A stretch of DNA of 64,000 nt from Mallotus nudiflorus (lineage: Eukaryota > Streptophyta > Magnoliopsida > Malpighiales > Euphorbiaceae), in the NCBI GenBank assembly GCA_947683625.1, contig CANTUR010000046.1, positions 682,001-746,000 on the forward strand, given 5' to 3'. Below the pieces are notes generated by a model. It saw only the letters and a list, made by a program, of their open reading frames with translations, was not told the origin of the DNA and searched no databases. The translations under genes were made by a program, and so were the position numbers. Each line of letters starts with the position of its first letter. The stretch's first letter is position 1. Shown here piece by piece: positions 57,076-64,000 of this stretch.

Positions 57076-58630
57076 TTGCTCATATCAGCGTTGAGAGGAG
57101 ACCATTGATCTAGGAATTGCATTTTTTGGTGGATCAAGGTCTGATGATGAATATTAGTAGATTAAGTGGACTGCTAGCTCAGTTTAAGGTGCGATATGTA
57201 CTGAGAGATAGGATTAAGGCAGCTCAGAGCCGAGATCCTATTCTAGAAGAGCTTGCAGAGAATGTTTGAGCAAGGAAGTTCACTGATTTCACACTCGATG
57301 ATGACAGTGTATTATGGAGAAGCGGTAGATTGTGTGTTCTTGATGTGGATAATTTAAGAGAAGAGATCCTAGAGGAAGTGCATTCTATAGCTTATAGCGT
57401 ACATTCGGGTGTTACTAAGATGTACCATAGTATCAGAGACTTGTACTGGTAGGACGGAATGAAGAAGGATGTCGCTGATTATGTTGCTAAGTGTTTGACG
57501 TGTTAGCAAGTGAAAGCTGAACATCAGAAGCCTTTTGGGAAGCTTCAGCCTCTTCCTATTCTCGAGTGGAAGTGGGAAAGGATAGCTATGGATTTTGTGG
57601 TTGGTTTGCCTCGTTCTAAGGATGGATATGATTCCATTTGGGTGATTGTGGACAGGTTGACTAAGTCTGCACATTTCTTGCCTGTGAAAGCCACCTATTC
57701 TGTAGCTAGATTGGCGAAGCTATATGTGAAGCATATTGTGTGCCTTCATGGAGTACCTTTGTCCATTGTGTTTGACAGAGGTTCAGTGTTTACCTCTCAT
57801 TTTTTGCAGAAGTTGTAGGAAGTGATGGGCACTAGGTTAGACTTCAGTACTACTTTTCATCCTCAGATAGATGGTCAGTCTAAGAGGATGATCTAGACAC
57901 TAGAAGATATGTTGAGAATGTGTGTTTTGGATTTAGGAGGTAGATGGGATGATCATTTACCACTCGTGGAGTTTGCATATAATAATAACTACCATAGCAG
58001 TATTGGCATGGCACCATATAAGGCGTTGTATGGAAGGAAGTGTAGATCCCCTCTGAGTTGGGACAAGATTGGTGTGAGAGCTTTGACTAAACCTAAGATG
58101 GTTCAGGATACTACAAAGAAAGTTGCCATGATCAAGCATAGATTAGAGACCGCAATTAGCAGGCAAAAAGAGCTATGCGGATCCTAGGCACAGAGATGTG
58201 GAATTTTAGGTTGAAGAATTTATTTTTCTGAAGCTCTCCAATGAAGCGTGTTATGAGATTTGGTAGGAAGGGTAAGTTAGCACTGAGATATATCGGACCG
58301 TTCGAGATTCTGGAGAGAGTAGGCACTATTGCATATCGGTTGGCTTTGCCCCTGAGTATGTCTCAAGTGCATCCGGTATTTCATATCTCGATGCTGAGGA
58401 AGTATGTCTTAGACCCTTCACACGTGTTACAGCCCGACACCGTAGAAGTGAATGAAGATTTGACATTTGTGGAAGAACTTGTGGCGATCATTGATTTTCA
58501 AGTTTGACAGTTGTGGTCGAAATAGATTCCGATGGTCAAGGCTCTATGGCGTAGTAATAGAGTTAAGGAGCATACATGGGAGACTAAAGCTGAAATGCGA
58601 GCTTCGTACCCGTATCTCTTCCCTTCTTGA
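57076..58630 (+). pseudogene. Element A integrase and chromodomain remnant
   Basis: A zinc-binding remnant is seen near 57,370-57,505 (HSIAYSVHPGVTKMYH, and CLTC followed by TAG for Gln). The core 57,510-57,818 holds AMDFVVGLPRSKDGYDS (first Asp), IVDRLTKSAHFLP and IVFDRGSVFTS (second Asp). Downstream GQSKRMI has Lys where the catalytic Glu belongs (GAG to AAG). The block 57,909-58,187 holds LRMCVLDLGGRWDDHLPLVE and YKALYGRKCRSPLSWD. The C-terminal GPFEILERVGTIAYRLALP, VHPVFHISMLRKY and EELVAIIDFQV follow (58,241-58,507). The chromodomain tail then continues in a shifted frame (EHTWETKAEMRASYPYLF-like, 58,570-58,620). Confidence 0.86.
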
Positions 58631-58671
58631 TCTTGTAATTATTCTTTTCTGGAATTCGGGGACAAATTCTT

Positions 58672-58686
58672 GTAAGGGGGGAAGAC
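58672..58686 (+). other. Polypurine tract of element A
   Basis: TAAGGGGGGAAGAC lies directly before the 3' LTR start TGTAATATCCC. It would prime plus-strand synthesis. Confidence 0.85.
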
Positions 58687-61600
58687 TGTAATATCCCGAG
58701 TTTTTAAATAATTTTAAACTGCATCGGGATATGCAGTATTAATAATTTTTATAAATATTTACGATTATTTAATGAGTGTGCTATTTATTAAAGTCATTTT
58801 TAATTATTTTATATTATTTTAAGTTATTTACATAAAATTTTCCCAGGAATTTTATTTTCGGGGAAATTAAAACGTGAATAATTAAATATTAATTAATTTA
58901 ACCAGTTTAGTGAATTTGCATGAGCTCATGCGTGATTTTTAAGTGTCAAATAAAATATATATACGTACATGTATTTAAAGTTAAAATTAGGGTTTATTTA
59001 ATTGAATTAAATTATAATATATAGTTTTAATATTAATTAATTAAGTGTGTATTTATGTATATATGTGTATATATTATTAAAATGTGTGTGTGGTGCATAT
59101 TTATTATGTATATTATATTAAATATTAATATAATATAAAGTAGGATATATATATACATATATACATATAAAATCATTATAAAAAAATAAAGTTTGAGAAA
59201 ATTATAGAATTGCCATCACCCCTTACCTCTCCTCCTCGACGCCTCACCCCTTCCCCTCACTGCACGATTTCAAACACCTCCATTCAAAGTGCTTGTCGGA
59301 CATCCACCCTCTTCCTCCAGCAGCTCAGCCACCCCTTCCACCCTCTCCGGCGCCTATGAACGCTGCAACAATCCGAGAAGTCGAAAATTGACCCTAGCTT
59401 CGTTTGACGTGATTTCGGCCACCATTTCGAGCCCCACCGGTCTCTATCTTCTCCTTGAGCTCTGGTGAGTCCATTTCCAAGCTTTGTTTCACTTGAAATG
59501 GTTTAGATTTCCCTAGGTTTCAATTTTATCATTTTGGGCCATTTAGGGTTTTTGATTTTTTGAGCTTCAATTTGGTTGATTCATGAAATCTTCCTTCATA
59601 AACATTGATCCAAGTAGCTTAATCTAGCTTTATGATTTTTTATGGAATTTTTGGGAATTATTTTGATTTTTGTGAATTTTTTATTATTTTATTAATATTT
59701 TCTAATTTTTGAAAATTAATTAATTAAATTATGAAATTTTGTTTTATGGTGTTTATGGGTGTTAAAATGAATTTGAGAAATTTATTTGTAATTTTTTTGA
59801 TTTTTATATATTTATTTTGAATTTATTTAGTTTATGTAATTTTTGGAAAATTAGGTTAATTATGTGTTTTATTGAAATTAATTGGTTAATTAAGTATACT
59901 TGTTGATATTATTGAATTATACGTTGAGAAATTTAATTATGAGTAATTATACTATTTTTGGTGAATTTTTGATTAATTTTAGTGAATTTACGTAACTAGG
60001 GGTATTTTGGTAATTTGGCACTAAATTGGCTAAAAATGTAATTAAATTGGTTTTACTAGTTATTTGAGGTATAAAAATTATTTCTACAAATTATTTAGTA
60101 TTTTTAACTAATTAAAACTATTTTTCGTAAATTATTTTGAAGTTATATATAATATACTATTTTTCTAAATAAATGAATTTTTATCGATTTTTAATAAGTT
60201 TTAGGGTTAATTATGTAATTTGGATTTATAAAATGTATTTTTAGTATTAAAGGTCATTTTCAGTATTTCTGCAATTATCTTATGAATTGTGAACCTCGGT
60301 CGGTGAAATTGTAGTTTGGAGTCCGATCGAGGGATTGTGTGGTTGTGAATTATGTTTATTCTCAAAGTGTATTCCTTTGCAGGACTGGCTCTACTCTTTG
60401 AGTAGAGAGATGTCCATTTTACAGGGGAGGTTCTGCTGGATTTTTGGTAGAATTCTCGTAAAATGTGATATCCGCTCAAATTCTGATTCTAATTCTGTGA
60501 CTAAGATACTATATCAAGTCTTTAGAATTTTGATAGATTTATTCTAATGTCGTGTTGTCATTTGGTTGTTTAGTTGCATCGAGACCGAGGCCTAGTGGAC
60601 CAGGCCCGTCGGACTCGTCTCATGGAGTGCAATAACTATGAGTTGTTATTCTCTATATACTTGTATTAGGAATGCATTATTTTAGAAATGTATGATTTAT
60701 TTTGTAAATTATGCATAAATATTTATTTATTTCCTAGGTTTATTATTGGTATATTTTAAATTATATGCATGTTTTATTATTAAATTATTCTTAAAATGTT
60801 TTTAGGTATATTTCTAGTTTATTTTGTAATTAAATTGAATTTATTCGACGTATATAAACCTGAAATATACCTGGTTTACTTTTGGTATATTTCTAGTATA
60901 TATATGGTTTATGTTGCTATTTTACTTAATATCATGCCTCATTTATTTTATGAATGTATGTTTTATATATAAATGAAGGATATCAATAGAACGTGCTACC
61001 TAGTGGGCAGCACTAGGACCGAGTACGTACCGGTATGATGATAGATTTTAGGTTATATTACTAACCTATTTGTGGATATTGATTGGATTGATTTGATTTG
61101 ATGTGAGATATGATTTGAGAGTGTGATTGCTGGAGCTCGGTTGACCAAGTGTCTCGGGGCCAATCACACTGACAGTCAGATTGTTGGAATTCTGTTGACT
61201 TAGTGTCTCGGGGCCAGTCAACTGTCCAAATGAAACAAGTGAATTTATTTGGAATAAGTGAGCCTGTATGGGTAGAGTGTTGTCTAACACTATTTTGAGG
61301 TTGGGATTTTCTAGGGTTCTATTTGATCCTTTATAAACGGATGTTATTTTCAGTAAATATATAAAATGATTTTGCTACATCTGTGTATTTTTGCTTGTAT
61401 ATATATTTATTATATATACTATTGAATGTGTGCATTGTCATTTAGTTATGCATGTATATATATTATAAAAATTCACTCAGTGAGGTCTAACTCCCCTCCG
61501 TTGACTATTTTTCAGGAGAGTCCTCATCTTTAGACCTCAGTAGCAGACCCATACGCCGGATTTCTTCTGCCCCGGCTTTATTATGTAATCTGCTTACTTG

Positions 61601-61927
61601 ATGTTATTTTATAATCTAGACACTGCAGTAGTTGTAGTCGGTTGTGAGATTTATGTATTGTGTTCATATGAAATTTGGATTTCAAGGATTTGAATTGAGA
61701 TTGTATTAAAGTTTTTATAAATGAGATGGATTTGTGTTAGCTAACTTGTTGATGGATCATTGTTAGTTTATTTTATTTATGAGATTTATTTCTGCTATGA
61801 GTTATTATATTTATTTTTATTATTATTGCATGCTTTTATTTTATTTTATAGGCTTGCTACGGGTTCCGAATTCGAAATAATTCCTGTTCCTTAGCGCCGA
61901 TTATGGCCCCTGTTTTGGGTTGTGACA
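58687..61927 (+). repeat. 3' LTR of element A
   Basis: 3,241 bp, TGTAATATCCC...GGTTGTGACA, uninterrupted. It aligns with both parts of the 5' LTR and is the empty-site reference for element B. The pyrimidine-rich leader is at about 59,215-59,475. Confidence 0.92.
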
Positions 61928-61932
61928 ATAAT

Positions 61933-62064
61933 ATTATTGTTGGATAGATATATGTGGAGAATATTTTTTTGGAGTTGAAATTAAAGTAATAGATTGGAGT
62001 AAATTTACTATAATAGATGCATTTTGGAGTAAAAATTATTATATTATGAAGTTTTGTGTTAGAG
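61933..62064. other. Short unassigned stretch right of element A
   Basis: A+T-rich sequence between the target duplication of element A and the LTR fragment. Nothing is recognised in it. Confidence 0.5.
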
Positions 62065-63593
62065 ATGGCCTCAATGGACCTAAATTATTTCTAACCTAAA
62101 ACTAATAAATTATAGGCTTCTTATTTATTTTAATTAAATCTAAATCTAGTTAATTAAACTAATAACCTACAAATTAATTGAGCTAATAGGCCTAAATTCT
62201 AATCCAATTAATAAAACTAAAATTAATTAAACAACAAAAATGGGCCTACAACAAAGAACAAACAAACAAATAAATAAAAGTCCAAAATAAATAATAATAA
62301 AACAAATAAATAAAAAGCCCTATTCTATTCTCCTAATTCTAATTCAAGTTTAAAGAAACCCTAAATTAAAATCTATGCCATATTTATTTTAGTTGAATTT
62401 TACCAAGTGAAACCGTAATTACTAATCATTTAATTTAAAAAAAAATCAAAAGTAGTATGTGATTTTTCAATATTCCCACCATTGGGACTATTATAAAATA
62501 TACCAAATAAATAAATTAAAATTAAATACAACCTAAAATAAAAATACAAATAAAAATACAGAGAATTAAAATATCCTAAGAACAAAAATAAATGCAAAAA
62601 AAACTACGTAAACTAAAAAATGGCTAATTTTGATTCATGGTTTTCGACTGTGATTTCTTTATAAGTAGTTCTCCTCCACAGTTCACGTAACTCCATCCAT
62701 CATTATAAACACAAACACTGAAAATAAAACAAAAAAAGATTAGTAACAAAATGAAATAAAAATAAAATTAAATAAAGTCAAAATCAAATAAATAAAAAAT
62801 AATCAAACAAAACAAAAATAGAAAAGAGTGTAAGTAGAGATGATTTAATGGATGCTGTATTGACTCCCCTCTAAAATTGAGATAACCGTTGATAGAATAG
62901 TATGTGATTTTTATTATTTGTGATTTTTAGTTGATTTGGATCTGATTCACGATAAAAACTAAAAAAGAACGTGAAAATAAAAGAAAGAGCGAGGACCTCT
63001 CTATGAAAAGAAATGTGATATTTATAGAAATACAAGTCTTATAACCCTACATTGGGTTTAGGATCAAAATAAAAATAAATTTATTTATTAATCTTATAAA
63101 ACTATGTGATAAACATAGTTTATTAAATAATTATTGAATAAATAACCAATTAATAAAAAATAAAATTAATAAAAAAACAATTATCAGAAAAAGTTGAGTT
63201 CTTATCGAATTTACATATATATTTTTTTTATTGAAATTGTGTAATTCCAATCAAAATTCTATAGAATTCTAAAAAAAAAAGGCTATTTGTGGCCACCAGG
63301 CCACTTTCTTTCATTTTACATTCATTTGCCCAAAGTTTTTCAAATTTCCTTTTTCTTATTTTTATTTACTTTTTTTCTCCTTTTTTTTTTAATTTTCTTT
63401 TGAAATTTTATTTTTTTTACATATTTTTATTTTTAAAAAAATAAATAAAATTTAAAAATAGGTCTTAAAAGAATTTATAATTTAATCAAAATTTAATAAA
63501 TTAGATCTAATAAATCTAATTTCATAATCAATTTTCATCATTGGGTCCTTTATCGCATCCTTGTATCTATTATCCCGGAATTGGGTGTTTAGA
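62065..63593 (+). mobile_element. Truncated LTR, second copy of the 2.16-kb family
   Basis: It shares an ordered series of segments with 2,930-4,511. At the left, (A/G)TGG(A/G)CCTAA(A/G)...ATTTCTAACCTAAAA. In the middle, TGGGCCTAA/GGGCTTAA runs and CCCACYATTGGG(A/G)CT. At the right, TTTTCATCATTGGRTCCTTT(G/A)T(T/C)GCATCC, then GAATTGGGTGT(C/T)TA. The first ~580 bp of the family LTR are missing. The terminal bases read TGTTTAGA. No PBS follows, so it is an isolated fragment. Confidence 0.65.
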
Positions 63594-64000
63594 GTGTTTG
63601 TATTGCTAGTGTTCTCCTAGATAGTACCACATAGATCCTGAAGTTTCTATGGTTCCTTTAGTTCCCAGATAAGGGGCTCTGATCTACGTGGCAATGTGGT
63701 GACCCATATGGTTCTAGTGGTGAGTGAGTATGTTGTCTTCATTTCAGAGGACATAACTCTTGTGAGTTTCGTCATGTATTTAACTCTTTTATGATGTTTT
63801 GACTCATTTTTTACTGACTATATTGCATGTAGGTTCCTTAAGAGACAATTCAGTACTGGCATTAGTGTGCCTTGAGGCTTCTCAGCCATCACATCCAATA
63901 CTCTATGGAGGCCCATGTGAGTATTCTTACTTTTGCCTTATTCATAAAGCATTTTATGCAATATACCATATGTAATATGCATATTAGGAGAATTCCTTAT
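63594..64000. other. Unassigned end of window
   Basis: Less A+T-rich than its surroundings. No convincing frame, PBS or known repeat is visible. It may be internal sequence of the element whose LTR precedes it, or part of an element continuing beyond the window. Confidence 0.4.

Larger units (their letters stand above)
38974..61927 (+). mobile_element. Tekay/Del-like Ty3/gypsy element A, carrying nested element B
   Basis: LTRs are 38,974-40,501 plus 51,964-53,678 (5', about 3.24 kb, split) and 58,687-61,927 (3', 3,241 bp). The perfect 5-bp duplication ATAAT flanks both ends (38,969-38,973 and 61,928-61,932). The 5' LTR begins TATAATATCCC where the 3' copy has TGTAATATCCC, so its terminal G has mutated. 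The PBS is at 53,683 and the purine tract AAGGGGGGAAGAC ends at 58,686. Domain order gag, protease, reverse transcriptase, RNase H, integrase, chromodomain remnant is that of a chromovirus; motifs and long LTRs fit Tekay/Del. Catalytic residues of protease, reverse transcriptase and integrase are all changed, so it is inactive. Confidence 0.92.

Noticed and set aside
1..64000. rRNA, tRNA, CRISPR arrays, bacterial operons or organelle genes
   Set aside because: None seen; sequence features are those of plant nuclear repeats and two spliced MYB genes.

Overview
The window reads as repeat-rich nuclear DNA of a flowering plant, most likely a eudicot. The evidence is high A+T, two R2R3-MYB genes with plant-type exon structure, and plant LTR-retrotransposon lineages (Ty1/copia SIRE-like; Ty3/gypsy Tekay/Del-like and CRM-like chromoviruses). 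I cannot name the species. Only two genes look intact. Almost everything else is nested, decayed retrotransposon, and several insertion boundaries can be placed to the base from LTR ends and target-site duplications (TSDs).

Layout. 1-6.6 kb: a decayed copia element on + whose integrase is split by a 2,160-bp solo-LTR-like insertion (2352-4511, TSD GGATG). 6.6-10.8 kb: A+T-rich sequence without genes, with one MITE candidate. 10,775-31,530: a three-layer nest. The outer element is a non-coding (LARD-like) LTR retrotransposon (TSD GCTAA). Inside it, on -, lies a SIRE-like copia element (13,506-29,205, TSD ATATA/ATCTA). Inside the copia 3' LTR, on +, lies a CRM-like gypsy element (14,815-21,245, TSD AAGGA).

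31.7-34.7 kb is a convergent pair of paralogous R2R3-MYB genes (31,740-32,710 on +; 33,777-34,722 on -), each with three exons of matching phase. The outer retrotransposon ends about 210 bp before the first MYB start codon, just upstream of its TATA box, so that gene's more distal promoter has been moved about 21 kb away and an LTR promoter now faces it.

34.8-39 kb is A+T-rich spacer with two perfect small hairpins and a 38-A tract. 38,974-61,927: a Tekay-like gypsy element on + (TSD ATAAT) whose 5' LTR is split by a second, related Tekay-like element on - (40,502-51,958, TSD GGATT). 62.1-63.6 kb is a truncated second copy of the LTR family inserted in the first copia element. The last 400 bases are unassigned.

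No retroelement here looks autonomous. All the polyproteins carry stops and frameshifts. In the three gypsy elements integrase, protease or reverse-transcriptase catalytic residues are replaced, mostly by changes of the G-to-A or C-to-T type expected when methylated cytosines deaminate. The MYB pair is the only material likely to have a host function: DNA-binding transcription regulators acting in the nucleus.
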